64,000 nucleotides of DNA, from positions 62,001-126,000 of the forward strand of contig UBUL01000039.1 of assembly GCA_900468625.1 (NCBI GenBank), given 5' to 3'. Position 1 is the stretch's first letter. The number at the start of each line of letters is the position of its first letter. The position numbers were made by a program, and so were the translations under genes. The notes under the pieces were generated by a model that made no database searches, was not told where the DNA came from, and saw only the letters and a list, made by a program, of their open reading frames with translations. Shown here piece after piece: positions 1 to 7,092 of the stretch. Origin of the DNA: Hyphomicrobiales bacterium. GTDB taxonomy: Bacteria > Pseudomonadota > Alphaproteobacteria > Rhizobiales > Rhizobiaceae.

Positions 1-19
1 AAAAGTGGAGTTGCCGGAA

Positions 20-895
20 TCAGCCGGCAGCTGCGAGTTTATCCTGCGTCTTCGTATCGAAGTCGCTTGCATCGTGGCGTTCGCGCAGCTGCTCGGAGGG
101 ATCGCCCGACATGCGGTTGACCATGCGGCCGCGCTTGACGGCCGGACGCGAATAGACCTGCTCGGCCCAGCGCTGCACGTTCTTATAGTCCTGCACCTGC
201 AGAAATTCGGCCGCGCCATACTGCCAGCCCTTGGCAAGACCGCCGTACCACGGCCAAATGGCAATATCGGCGATCGTGTAGTCGTCGCCGGCGATATATT
301 CGCTTTCGGCCAGACGGCGGTCGAGCACGTCGAGCTGGCGCTTTACCTCCATGGCGAAACGATCGATCGCATATTCGATCTTCGTCGGAGCATATGCGTA
401 GAAATGACCGAAGCCACCGCCGAGATAGGGAGCGCTGCCCATCTGCCAGAACAGCCAGGAGAGGCATTCGGCACGAGCCGGCTGGTCGCTCGGCAGAAAG
501 GCGCCGAATTTCTCAGCGAGATACACTAGGATCGATGCCGATTCGAAAACGCGGACCGGCTTCGGGCCGCTCCGGTCAAGGAGAGCCGGGATCTTCGAAT
601 TCGGATTGACGTCGACAAAGCCGCTGCCGAACTGATCGCCCTCGCCGATCCTGATCAGCCAGGCATCATATTCGGCGCCGCTATGGCCGAGCGCCAGCAG
701 CTCTTCCAGCATGATGGTGACCTTCACGCCGTTCGGCGTTCCAAGCGAATAGAGCTGGAGGGGATGGCGGCCGATCGGCAATTCCTTTTCATGGGTCGGC
801 CCGGCGATCGGACGGTTGATGTTGGCGAACTGGCCGCCATTGGCCTTGTTCCAGGTCCAGATTTTCGGCGGCGTGTATTCGGCAGAACCGGTCAT
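20..895 (-). CDS. yghU: Glutathione S-transferase, YghU-like (disulfide-bond oxidoreductase type)
   Basis: This 291-residue protein is a cytosolic glutathione transferase of the Nu/YghU class. The family uses two glutathione molecules and reduces disulfides and organic peroxides. The long N-terminal extension (about residues 1-45, with TWNKANGGQFANINRP) is typical of YghU. A thioredoxin-fold domain follows at about 46-130 with VNPNSKIPAL and FESASILVYLAEKFG, the glutathione-binding segment. An all-helical C-terminal domain (about 135-265) carries YTIADIAIWPW. Length agrees with E. coli YghU (288). The ATG at 895 is preceded by AAAGGAGG. A 16-bp palindrome lies about 40 bp upstream. The gene stands alone, downstream of and on the same strand as the anti-SD small RNA. 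Confidence 0.9.
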   Translation of the reverse strand: MTGSAEYTPPKIWTWNKANGGQFANINRPIAGPTHEKELPIGRHPLQLYSLGTPNGVKVTIMLEELLALGHSGAEYDAWLIRIGEGDQFGSGFVDVNPNSKIPALLDRSGPKPVRVFESASILVYLAEKFGAFLPSDQPARAECLSWLFWQMGSAPYLGGGFGHFYAYAPTKIEYAIDRFAMEVKRQLDVLDRRLAESEYIAGDDYTIADIAIWPWYGGLAKGWQYGAAEFLQVQDYKNVQRWAEQVYSRPAVKRGRMVNRMSGDPSEQLRERHDASDFDTKTQDKLAAAG

Positions 896-936
896 GGCAT
901 CCTCCTTTTTCGGGGTTCAAGTTTGGGCGATCTTCG

Positions 937-952
937 ATGTAGCGCGCTACAT
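937..952. promoter_or_regulatory. Perfect 16-bp palindrome upstream of the GST gene
   Basis: ATGTAGCGCGCTACAT is a perfect inverted repeat centred about 50 bp before the GST start codon. Its size and position suit a dimeric repressor operator of the TetR or MarR type. No regulator gene sits next to it, so the binding protein is unknown. This is inference from symmetry and location only. Confidence 0.45.
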
Positions 953-1044
953 AGGTGGCACATAGTGGCGGCCGTTCATTTTTGCGAGAGGAAATTGCGC
1001 GCTCTTCAACGCCTCGCTATTGGGCGCGGGATTAGATGAAAATG

Positions 1045-1200
1045 AAAAAGCCTGCCGCGGGAGGAGGTGCGGCAGGCTTTCTACAAGAACTGAACAACGG
1101 ATGGGAGGAGGAGTTCCATTGTTCCTGCAGTCGTCTCTGGGAGGAGAAGGACGCCTGCCAAGCAAAGGATGCGGGAGGAGATGCATCGCTTCGATGGGAG
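1045..1200 (-). ncRNA. Anti-Shine-Dalgarno small RNA with four CUCCUCCC hairpins (NfeR1/alpha-r14-like)
   Basis: On the minus strand four consecutive stem-loops each expose CUCCUCCC in the loop: stems at about 1165-1191, 1127-1158, 1092-1124 and 1047-1080. The third keeps a G-U pair on the minus strand where the plus strand would have a C-A mismatch, which fixes the transcribed strand. The last stem is 12 bp (AAAGCCTGCCGC / GCGGCAGGCTTT) and runs into a U tract, so it doubles as the terminator. Loops complementary to the ribosome-binding consensus define the alphaproteobacterial NfeR1/alpha-r14 and cuckoo RNAs, which repress translation of many mRNAs. The 5' end near 1200 is inferred from a promoter-like stretch shared with the DUF1127 gene. 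No ORF fits here. Confidence 0.75.
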
Positions 1201-1330
1201 AAAGATATCAGTCTTTTGCTCAGTTCATAGGCACTTCTTTGCAAGGCAGTTATGCGCCATGCGAAAAGCAGATAGCTGAACCGATGCAATCTTCGGCATG
1301 CACTGCAAGAGCAGGCGACTACGGAGGCAA

Positions 1331-1363
1331 AGCAAAAGCGCCTGCTCGGAAGGAACAGGCGCT
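1331..1363 (-). terminator. Rho-independent terminator or attenuator after the DUF1127 gene
   Basis: Read on the minus strand, AGCGCCTG and CAGGCGCT form an 8-bp GC-rich stem around an 11-nt loop and are followed by TTTTGCTTT. The structure lies 38 bases past the DUF1127 stop codon and 130 bases before the small RNA. It could end the DUF1127 transcript or only partly terminate it, leaving the small RNA as a readthrough and processing product. Confidence 0.6.
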
Positions 1364-1400
1364 GGCATAATGCAGCTTTTATTAGGAGCCGTTGCGGCCG

Positions 1401-1547
1401 TTAGCGAGCGATGGCTGCACGGGCAACATTGCGGATTTCGCCGCGGTCGATACCCAGATCGTGCAGTTCGCGCGCAGACATACGGCCCAGTTCGGCGACC
1501 GTCTGACGATACTTGCGCCAGTTATTGAAAGAGCGTGCTACGTTCAT
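1401..1547 (-). CDS. DUF1127 small arginine-rich protein
   Basis: This 48-residue basic protein is a short member of the DUF1127 (YjiS-like) family. The core reads WRKYRQTVAELGRMSARELHDLGIDRGEI, with the family's hallmark L-x-x-L-G-I-x-R motif near the C-terminus. The ATG at 1547 has a clear AAAGGGG ribosome site 5 bases upstream. DUF1127 proteins of alphaproteobacteria are linked to RNA turnover and to stress or phosphate physiology; the Rhodobacter example lies directly upstream of anti-SD small RNAs. The same arrangement occurs here, with a CUCCUCCC hairpin RNA about 200 bp downstream on the same strand. An inverted repeat spans its presumed promoter. Confidence 0.88.
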   Translation of the reverse strand: MNVARSFNNWRKYRQTVAELGRMSARELHDLGIDRGEIRNVARAAIAR

Positions 1548-1601
1548 GATGATCCCCTTTCCTTGGGCTTTCGAAGCTGAGCTGCCGTGCTTGGCGCTCT
1601 C

Positions 1602-1635
1602 GTCGCTTCGATGAGAAATATATAGTCGAAGCGAC
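1602..1635 (-). promoter_or_regulatory. 10-bp inverted repeat across the presumed DUF1127 promoter
   Basis: GTCGCTTCGA (1602-1611) and TCGAAGCGAC (1626-1635) form a perfect inverted repeat with a 14-base spacer holding TATATA at 1619-1624, a plausible -10 element about 75 bases before the start codon. The right part, with TCGCTTCGATG followed by GAGAAA and TAT, recurs at 1186-1213 just before the anti-SD RNA. The two transcripts may therefore share a promoter type. The sigma factor is not evident. Confidence 0.45.
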
Positions 1636-1787
1636 CAACCTTTTGCAGAGCCAAGGTATCACTGCACCTATGCGCTATTTGCATAGATCATGCAGAAAGC
1701 GGGCAGACCTGATCTCGCCTGCCGTCACGGCCTTTGTGATTTGATGATGACAGCGCTGCTTTTGTCTGCGAAAGATAAGGAGATGAG

Positions 1788-1868
1788 AGACAGGGGCGTC
1801 CGCTATCCGGCGGGCTGAGAAGCACCCTTCGAACCTGAACCAGATCATGCTGGCGGAGGGAGTCGCTC
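1788..1868 (+). promoter_or_regulatory. TPP riboswitch (THI element)
   Basis: The thiamin pyrophosphate aptamer core is present: GGGGCGTCCG, CTGAGA at about 1817, then ACCTGA, the CCAGATCATGCTGG helix and GGAGGGA. These match the conserved THI-box positions in order and spacing. It lies 60-140 bases ahead of thiM, so it is expected to shut down thiMED when TPP is high. A short helix (TCGCC at 1907-1911 with GGCGA at 1922-1926) could cover the thiM ribosome site GGGG, which would suggest translational control; this last point is inference. Confidence 0.93.
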
Positions 1869-1927
1869 GGGACCTCGCAAAGCACAGCACGTCGTCCCTA
1901 TGCGTCTCGCCGCCTGAAAGGGGCGAT

Positions 1928-2731
1928 ATGCAAGACCAAACCACAGCAGGCCATATGCTTCGCACGATGCGGACCAACCCTCCGCTGGTGCAATGCATCA
2001 CCAATTTCGTCGCCATGAATATCGCGGCCAATGTGATGCTCGCCGCCGGCGCATCGCCGGCGATGGTGCATGCCGAAGAGGAAGCCGGCGAGTTTGCCGC
2101 TATCTCCGGCGCGCTGACGATCAATATTGGCACGCTCTCGTCCGGCTGGCTTGCGGGCATGCTGAAGGCTGCGCGGGCGGCGAACAATGCCGGCAGGCCT
2201 TGGGTTCTCGATCCAGTCGCTCACTACGCGACTGCATTCCGTCGCAAGGCGGTCGCGCAATTGCTCGAGCTGCGGCCGGGGATTATTCGCGGCAATGCAT
2301 CGGAAATCATCGCGCTTGCCGGCGGCGCGAGCCGGGGCCAGGGTGTCGATAGCCGGGATGCCGTCGAGCAGGCGGAGGATTCCGCCCGGCAACTGGCCGA
2401 AAAGCATGACTGCGTGGTTGCGGTAACCGGCGTTACGGATTTCGTGACCGACGGGCAGAGGGCGCGGCGCATTGCCGGAGGCTCGCAGCTCATGCCGAAA
2501 GTGACGGCGCTCGGCTGCTCTCTCACCTGCCTTGCCGGTGCCTTTGCCGCGACATCGCCGGATGCACCACTGGATGCAACTGTCGCGGCGCTTGCCGCCT
2601 TCGCGGTCGCCGGCGAGCGGGCAGGAGCGGCGGCAGAGGGGCCAGGCTCCTTCTCCTGGCGCTTCCTCGATGCACTCGCCGGTCTTACCCCGGAAATACT
2701 GGATCGCGACGCAAGGATATGGGTAGCATGA
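1928..2731 (+). CDS. thiM: Hydroxyethylthiazole kinase
   Basis: ThiM phosphorylates 4-methyl-5-(2-hydroxyethyl)thiazole with ATP and so salvages the thiazole half of thiamin. The 267-residue protein has PLVQCITNFVAMNIAANVMLA at the substrate-binding N-terminus, WVLDPVA and RGNASEI in the middle, and VTALGCSLTCLAGAF, which holds the conserved catalytic Cys of the ribokinase-like fold. Length fits E. coli ThiM (262). The start at 1928 is chosen because AAAGGGG precedes it; an upstream in-frame ATG at 1847 lies inside the riboswitch. It is first in a TPP-riboswitch operon and overlaps thiE by ATGA. Confidence 0.95.
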   Translation: MQDQTTAGHMLRTMRTNPPLVQCITNFVAMNIAANVMLAAGASPAMVHAEEEAGEFAAISGALTINIGTLSSGWLAGMLKAARAANNAGRPWVLDPVAHYATAFRRKAVAQLLELRPGIIRGNASEIIALAGGASRGQGVDSRDAVEQAEDSARQLAEKHDCVVAVTGVTDFVTDGQRARRIAGGSQLMPKVTALGCSLTCLAGAFAATSPDAPLDATVAALAAFAVAGERAGAAAEGPGSFSWRFLDALAGLTPEILDRDARIWVA

Positions 2732-3363
2732 AAGACTTCGATCTCTCGCTCTATCTCGTCCTCGATCCCATGCTGTGCGCCGAACTCGGCATGGTGGAGA
2801 CGACGCGCGCAGCCGTCGCCGGCGGCGCCACCATCATCCAGCTTCGCGATAAGCATGCTTCGACTGCAGCCATGATCGAGACTGGCCGTGCCCTCAAGCG
2901 GATCCTGCATGGAACCAATGTCCGGCTGATCGTCAACGACAATGTCGAAGCTGCCATCGCCATCGGCGCCGATGGCCTGCATATCGGTCAGGACGATATG
3001 GATGCCGCCGATGCCCGCCGTATGATCGGTCCGGACATGATCCTTGGCCTCTCGGCGGAAACGGAGGCCCTCGCCTGCGCTATCGATGCAGATATCGTCG
3101 ATTACGCCGGCATCGGCCCGGTCTTTGCCACGCCGACCAAAGCCGACCACAAGCAGCCGATCGGCATCGATGGCCTGTCCCGGATCGTCGGGCTCTGCCC
3201 GGTTCCATCGGTCGCGATCGGCGGTCTGAAAGCGGAACATACCGCCGATGTTTTCTCAGCCGGCGCCGACGGTCTCGCGGTGGTCTCGGCCATATGCGGC
3301 CGCCCAGACCCGCAAGCGGCGACAGCCCTCATTGCGAATGCCATCAAGGAGGCCCGCCGATGA
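2728..3363 (+). CDS. thiE: Thiamine-phosphate synthase
   Basis: ThiE joins HMP pyrophosphate and thiazole phosphate to give thiamin monophosphate. The 211-residue TIM-barrel protein shows IIQLRDKHAST, VNDNVEAAIAIGADGLHIGQDD and GIGPVFATPTKA, which bind the pyrophosphate and thiazole phosphate, and VAIGGLKAEH near the end. Two in-frame ATGs exist. The one at 2728 overlaps the thiM stop (ATGA) and has AGGA 10 bases upstream, so it is preferred over 2719. It sits between thiM and thiD, the salvage order typical of Rhizobiaceae. Confidence 0.95.
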   Translation: MKDFDLSLYLVLDPMLCAELGMVETTRAAVAGGATIIQLRDKHASTAAMIETGRALKRILHGTNVRLIVNDNVEAAIAIGADGLHIGQDDMDAADARRMIGPDMILGLSAETEALACAIDADIVDYAGIGPVFATPTKADHKQPIGIDGLSRIVGLCPVPSVAIGGLKAEHTADVFSAGADGLAVVSAICGRPDPQAATALIANAIKEARR

Positions 3364-4175
3364 TCCGCAATGTCCTGTCCATCGCCGGCTCCGATCCTTC
3401 CGGCGGCGCCGGCATCCAGGCCGATCTGAAAGCCTTCTCAGCTCGCGGCGTTTATGGAATGGCCGCGCTGACGGCCCTGACGGCTCAAAACACCAAGGGC
3501 GTCTCCGGCGTCCATCCGGTGCCGCCTCAATTCGTGGCGGATCAGATTCGGGCGATTTTTGCCGATATCCGCGTCGATGCCGTCAAGATCGGGATGATCG
3601 CAAACGCCGCGATTGCTGATGCCGTTGCCGACATTCTGGCGCGGCATCCCGGCGTGCCTGTCGTGCTCGATCCTGTCATGATCGCCAAGGGCGGTGCGGC
3701 CCTGCTCGCTGCCGACGCCGTCGACGTGCTGACGACGCGATTGCTACCGCTCGCGACAGTCATAACGCCGAACCTGCCCGAGGCAGCGGCACTATTGCAC
3801 GATGCCGAGGCAACAAGCCGCGAGGACATGGCGCGTCAGGCGCTTGCGCTGGCCACACTCGGGCCGTCGGCTGTCCTGGTCAAAGGCGGTCATCTTGAAG
3901 GTGACGAAAGTCCGGATGTGCTGGCAAGCGCTGGCCAATTGACCTGGTTCGAGGCTGAGCGGCTGCCGACGAAGAATACGCATGGAACCGGATGCACGCT
4001 CTCCAGCGCGATTGCCGCGGAGATCGCCAAGGGCTTGCCGCTTCCGCAAGCTGTCGCATCGGCCAAAGCCTATCTCGCCGCCGCGGTTGCCGCCGCGGGT
4101 CAGCTTGCGGTCGGAAGCGGCCACGGCCCCGTGCAGCATTTCCATGCGCTATGGGCGAACAGACACAAGGAGTAG
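3360..4175 (+). CDS. thiD: Hydroxymethylpyrimidine/phosphomethylpyrimidine kinase
   Basis: ThiD phosphorylates HMP twice to HMP pyrophosphate, the substrate of ThiE. The 271-residue ribokinase-fold protein opens with VLSIAGSDPSGGAGIQADLKAF, the family signature, and carries VVLDPVMIAKGG, VITPNLPEA and THGTGCTLSSAIA, the anion-hole and catalytic segment. Length matches E. coli ThiD (266). AAGGAGG lies 7 bases before the ATG, which overlaps the thiE stop. No thiC or thiG is present here, so this operon is the salvage arm; de novo synthesis must lie elsewhere. Confidence 0.95.
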   Translation: MIRNVLSIAGSDPSGGAGIQADLKAFSARGVYGMAALTALTAQNTKGVSGVHPVPPQFVADQIRAIFADIRVDAVKIGMIANAAIADAVADILARHPGVPVVLDPVMIAKGGAALLAADAVDVLTTRLLPLATVITPNLPEAAALLHDAEATSREDMARQALALATLGPSAVLVKGGHLEGDESPDVLASAGQLTWFEAERLPTKNTHGTGCTLSSAIAAEIAKGLPLPQAVASAKAYLAAAVAAAGQLAVGSGHGPVQHFHALWANRHKE

Positions 4176-4179
4176 AGAC

Positions 4180-4944
4180 ATGAGCCTGTTACTCAGGGAT
4201 CAGATCGTGATCATCTCCGGCGCGGGGCGCGGTCTCGGCGCCGCCATTGCGGCCGCCTTTGCCCGTGAAGGCGCGAAGGTGGCAATCAACTATCGCGCAA
4301 GCCGCGAGCGGGCAGAAGTCCTCGCAGCACGGCTCGGCGATCATGCCAAAGCCTTCCAGGCCGATATTCGCGATATCGAGGACACAAAGCGGCTTGTCTC
4401 CGATGTCACGCAGCATTTCGGATCGCCGACGACCGTCGTCCACAATGCGCTGGCCGATTTCAGCTTCAACGGCGACGCGCGTTCGAAACTGGATGCCTTG
4501 AGCTGGGCCGAGATGGCAATGCAGCTGGAAACCGCGCTGCAGGGCGCCCTGAACCTGATACAGGCAGCGCGTCCGGCAATGGCTGAGCCGGGTTTTGGCC
4601 GGATCATCACCATCGGCACCAACCTCTTCCAGAACCCGGTGGTGCCTTATCACGACTATACCGCCGCCAAGGCGGCACTGCTGTCGCTGACCAGAACGGC
4701 TGCCGCGGAACTCGGCCCGCTCGGGATCACAGTCAACATGGTATCCGGCGGCCTTCTGTGCACCACGGATGCAAGCGGCGCCACGCCGGAATCCGTGTTC
4801 GACATTATCGCTGCAAACACGCCGCTGCGCCGCGTCACCACTCCGGAGGCGGCGGCCGATGCGGTTGTCTTCTTTGCAAGTCCCTGGGCACGGGCGGTGA
4901 CGGGGCAGAACCTCATCGTCGACGGCGGCCTCGTCTTCGGATAA
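4180..4944 (+). CDS. SDR-family oxidoreductase (FabG-like), end of the thi operon
   Basis: This 254-residue classical short-chain dehydrogenase has the Rossmann motif SGAGRGLG (about residues 13-20) and the catalytic YxxxK in YTAAKAALLSL, with GTN in place of the usual catalytic-serine segment. The C-terminal VTGQNLIVDGGLVFG is typical of FabG-like enzymes. VHNALADFSF replaces the common NNAG segment. It starts 4 bases after thiD with AAGGAG upstream, so it is probably co-transcribed and under the TPP riboswitch. SDRs at this place are annotated as 3-oxoacyl-ACP reductases, but the real substrate is unknown. The odd serine and NNAG regions suggest a specialised role. Confidence 0.8.
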   Translation: MSLLLRDQIVIISGAGRGLGAAIAAAFAREGAKVAINYRASRERAEVLAARLGDHAKAFQADIRDIEDTKRLVSDVTQHFGSPTTVVHNALADFSFNGDARSKLDALSWAEMAMQLETALQGALNLIQAARPAMAEPGFGRIITIGTNLFQNPVVPYHDYTAAKAALLSLTRTAAAELGPLGITVNMVSGGLLCTTDASGATPESVFDIIAANTPLRRVTTPEAAADAVVFFASPWARAVTGQNLIVDGGLVFG

Positions 4945-4950
4945 TTGTCC

Positions 4951-4981
4951 CAAACAAAAAACGCTGCCCCAAGGGGCAGCG
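4951..4981 (-). terminator. Rho-independent terminator for uppP
   Basis: A 9-bp stem (CGCTGCCCC / GGGGCAGCG) with a 2-base centre is followed on the minus strand by TTTTTTG, a textbook terminator 30 bases past the uppP stop. On the plus strand the hairpin lacks a U tract but may still mark the end of the thi operon transcript. Confidence 0.8.
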
Positions 4982-5010
4982 CCATCATTCATGCACTGCA
5001 GTCGGATAGC

Positions 5011-5883
5011 TCAGGCCCAGCCCATGGTCAGCACGCCGAAGATGATAACGACGCCGAGCACGATGCGGTAGATCACAAAAGGCCAGGTCGAAAAGCGCTC
5101 CAGGAAGCTCATCAGTCCCCATATGGTGATGAAGGACGATATGCTGCCGACAATAAGCCCTACGATCAGCACCGACCAGGCTTCCATCGGAAGATGCGCC
5201 TTATAGAGCGTGAAGAGCTCCTTCAAACCTGCAAGCGCAATGGCGGGCAAGCCCAGCAGGAACGAAAAACGTGCGGCCTCGTCGCGCTTGAGGCCCAGGA
5301 ATAGCGCGCCGGTCAGCGTAGACCCCGAACGCGAGACGCCCGGAACCAGCGCACCGACCTGCGTGATGCCGACGAACAGGGCATCTACAAGCGTCATCTG
5401 CTCGATGCCTTTCCGGTGACGGCTGTAGAGTTCCGCGATCGCCAGCAGCAGACCCATGACAACGCAGGCAATGCCGATCACCCAGAGACTGCGAAATGAC
5501 GTCCCGCAGGCATTCAGGGAGGATGCGAGGAGAAGACCTGCGATGACGATCGGCACGGTCGCAATCACGATGGCGATCGCAAGCCGCATTGCAGGCGAAC
5601 GCCAATCTCTCTGCCTGATGGCGTCGAGCGATCCGAAGGTGACGTAACGAACGTCGCTCCAGAAATAGGAAACGATGGCGGCAAGTGCTGCAAGCTGCAT
5701 TGCCGCCGAGAAGGCCGAGCCCGGATCCTGCCAGCCGAGCAAAGCCGGCACCAGGCGCATATGGGCGGTGGAGGAGACCGGCAAAAGCTCGGTCAGTCCC
5801 TGCACGACGCCCAGGATTGCAATCTTGGCATAACCCAGGGCGACAAAGCCCGTGTCCACGCCTTGCGTACAAACATCAGCCAC
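5011..5883 (-). CDS. uppP: Undecaprenyl-diphosphatase (BacA/UppP)
   Basis: UppP removes a phosphate from undecaprenyl pyrophosphate at the inner membrane, recycling the lipid carrier for peptidoglycan and polysaccharide synthesis; it also gives bacitracin resistance. The 290-residue, strongly hydrophobic protein has both family motifs: GVVQGLTELLPVSSTAH, matching (E/Q)xxxE, and PGVSRSGST. The usual SSTGH is SSTAH here. Length is close to E. coli UppP (273). The start is GTG at 5883 with GAGGAT 9 bases upstream. It is monocistronic with its own terminator. Rhizobia often carry more than one UppP, so this may be a secondary copy. Confidence 0.9.
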   Translation of the reverse strand: MADVCTQGVDTGFVALGYAKIAILGVVQGLTELLPVSSTAHMRLVPALLGWQDPGSAFSAAMQLAALAAIVSYFWSDVRYVTFGSLDAIRQRDWRSPAMRLAIAIVIATVPIVIAGLLLASSLNACGTSFRSLWVIGIACVVMGLLLAIAELYSRHRKGIEQMTLVDALFVGITQVGALVPGVSRSGSTLTGALFLGLKRDEAARFSFLLGLPAIALAGLKELFTLYKAHLPMEAWSVLIVGLIVGSISSFITIWGLMSFLERFSTWPFVIYRIVLGVVIIFGVLTMGWA

Positions 5884-6183
5884 GTTTTGATATCCTCAGT
5901 TCTTCGGGGGGCTTTGCACCGGAACGGTGCGACGAACTAGCTATGAAACTGTTTTGCAACACGAAAATGGCAATGCATATCGAAAGCACAGCCGCTTCGC
6001 GTGAGTGACAGGCCGAGGATATAGCCGGACTGGCTGAACTCTATCTGAAATTGCCGACCGGGATTTCCGAGTTTGCCCGATTTCTCGCGTTCATCATCCG
6101 GCAACAACTGCATCCGGCGGATGATAGGATAAAATGTGATGAAAAGGACGGCGTCGCTTCATTGGACACCATCCGGACCGAAT
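5884..6183. other. Intergenic region without recognised gene
   Basis: About 300 bases between the divergently oriented ends of the uppP 5' region and the 3' end of the GntR gene. Only short, poorly coding ORFs are found. The uppP promoter should lie within the first 150 bases. No repeats or RNA structures were noticed. Confidence 0.5.
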
Positions 6184-6208
6184 AAAATAGGCGGAGGCCG
6201 CTTATTTT
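6184..6208 (-). terminator. Terminator overlapping the GntR stop codon
   Basis: AAAATAGGCGG and CCGCTTATTTT pair around a 3-base loop. Read on the minus strand the GC core is followed by TATTTTATT. The TAA stop of the regulator lies inside the right arm. One position is a mismatch on the minus strand and a G-U pair on the plus strand. Confidence 0.5.
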
Positions 6209-6906
6209 ATGTAGAGCGCGCGCGACCTTTCCAGATGCTTGAGTATGGCTTGTTCGGCTCCGTCCGCATCATTCTCCGCCAGACGCGCGAGGATTTCCTC
6301 GTGTTCGACCAGCGTGAATTTCTCCTTGCCGGTCCAGATCAGCATATCCGTGTGATAGGCTTTCAGCCATGCCAGCATGGCTTCGCTGACAGCCACAAAG
6401 ATCGGATTGCCGGAAATCTGGGCAATGCGCGTATGAAACTGCATATCCGCCGAAATGAATTCTTCCGCCTGCCCGAGAGAGGCGCGTTGCCGCTCGATGA
6501 TCTCGCGAAGATCGGCAACATCCCTTTCCGTTGTGCGTGCCGCCGCCTCGCGCGCCATTCCGCGCTCGAAAAAGATGCGCGCGCTTTTGAGATGCTCAAG
6601 CGAATCGGATGATTGCGACAGCATGATCTTTGCGGTCAGATCGACCTGCCGGAAGATCGACTTCGCCGTGAGCTGAAGCACCTTGGCGCGCTCGCCATGG
6701 GAAATGTTGACCAGTCCCATATTGGCGAGCGCCTGCATGGCCTCACGGATCGCCGGGCGTCCGACACCGAAGCGCTCCATCAGGACGCGTTCGGACGGCA
6801 TTTCATCGCCAGGCTTGAGCTCTCCCGATGTAATCAATCGCTCCAGCCGGTCGAATACCTCGTCAGAAAGCTTTCGACGTACAATTTGCTCGACCGGCTG
6901 ACCCAT
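6202..6906 (-). CDS. GntR-family (FadR/NanR subfamily) regulator of the apiose genes
   Basis: This 234-residue regulator has an N-terminal winged helix (about residues 8-75, with SGELKPGDEMPSERVLMERFGVGRPAIREAMQAL) and an all-helical FadR-type C-terminal effector domain (about 90-225). The C-domain holds the metal-site pattern D-x3-H (ADMQFHTRIA) plus later His residues (EHEEIL). Such proteins usually repress sugar-acid operons and release DNA on binding a pathway intermediate. It diverges from oiaX. TGG-N-ATA / TATACCA elements lie in the shared intergenic region, before apnO and before the second ABC operon. E. coli NanR binds GGTATA repeats, which fits. ATG 6906 is taken as start; in-frame codons up to 7029 would run into the operator. 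Confidence 0.85.
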   Translation of the reverse strand: MGQPVEQIVRRKLSDEVFDRLERLITSGELKPGDEMPSERVLMERFGVGRPAIREAMQALANMGLVNISHGERAKVLQLTAKSIFRQVDLTAKIMLSQSSDSLEHLKSARIFFERGMAREAAARTTERDVADLREIIERQRASLGQAEEFISADMQFHTRIAQISGNPIFVAVSEAMLAWLKAYHTDMLIWTGKEKFTLVEHEEILARLAENDADGAEQAILKHLERSRALYIK

Positions 6907-7017
6907 GGAATCCCGCTTTCCCAAAGCTTTTTCTCCCTTATGCATTTTTCCCCGCCGCGGTGGAAGCCTGTACGGAACGGCTTGCCGGCTGACGGGGAAA
7001 AAAATCGTTGCAGAAGT

Positions 7018-7036
7018 TGGAATACTCATTATACCA
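7018..7036. promoter_or_regulatory. GntR/NanR-type operator ahead of oiaX
   Basis: TGGAATACTCATTATACCA is an imperfect inverted repeat with arms TGGAATA and TATACCA. It lies 57 bases before oiaX and 112 bases before the divergent regulator gene. The CTCATTATACCA half recurs exactly before apnO, and nearly exactly (CTCATCATACCA) before the second ABC operon. Assignment to the adjacent regulator is inference. Confidence 0.6.
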
Positions 7037-7092
7037 GATCACCAGTTTGCGCCACGCGAAAAAGCGTTGGTAAGAGGAGCATTCAGTCGCTT

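Noticed and set aside
20-529. Long plus-strand ORF of 174 codons opposite the GST gene
   Set aside because: It is a shadow of the GST gene caused by high GC content; the minus-strand protein has clear family motifs and a ribosome site.
1092-1210. Repeated GGGAGGAG on the plus strand as a row of ribosome-binding sites for small peptides
   Set aside because: No start codons with sensible frames follow, each copy sits in a hairpin loop, and the G-U pair and U tract show that the minus strand is the functional RNA.
5011-5883. Gln at the first Glu position of the UppP active-site motif, suggesting an inactive enzyme
   Set aside because: The family motif is (E/Q)xxxE, so Gln is a permitted natural variant and the second Glu and PGVSRSG are intact.
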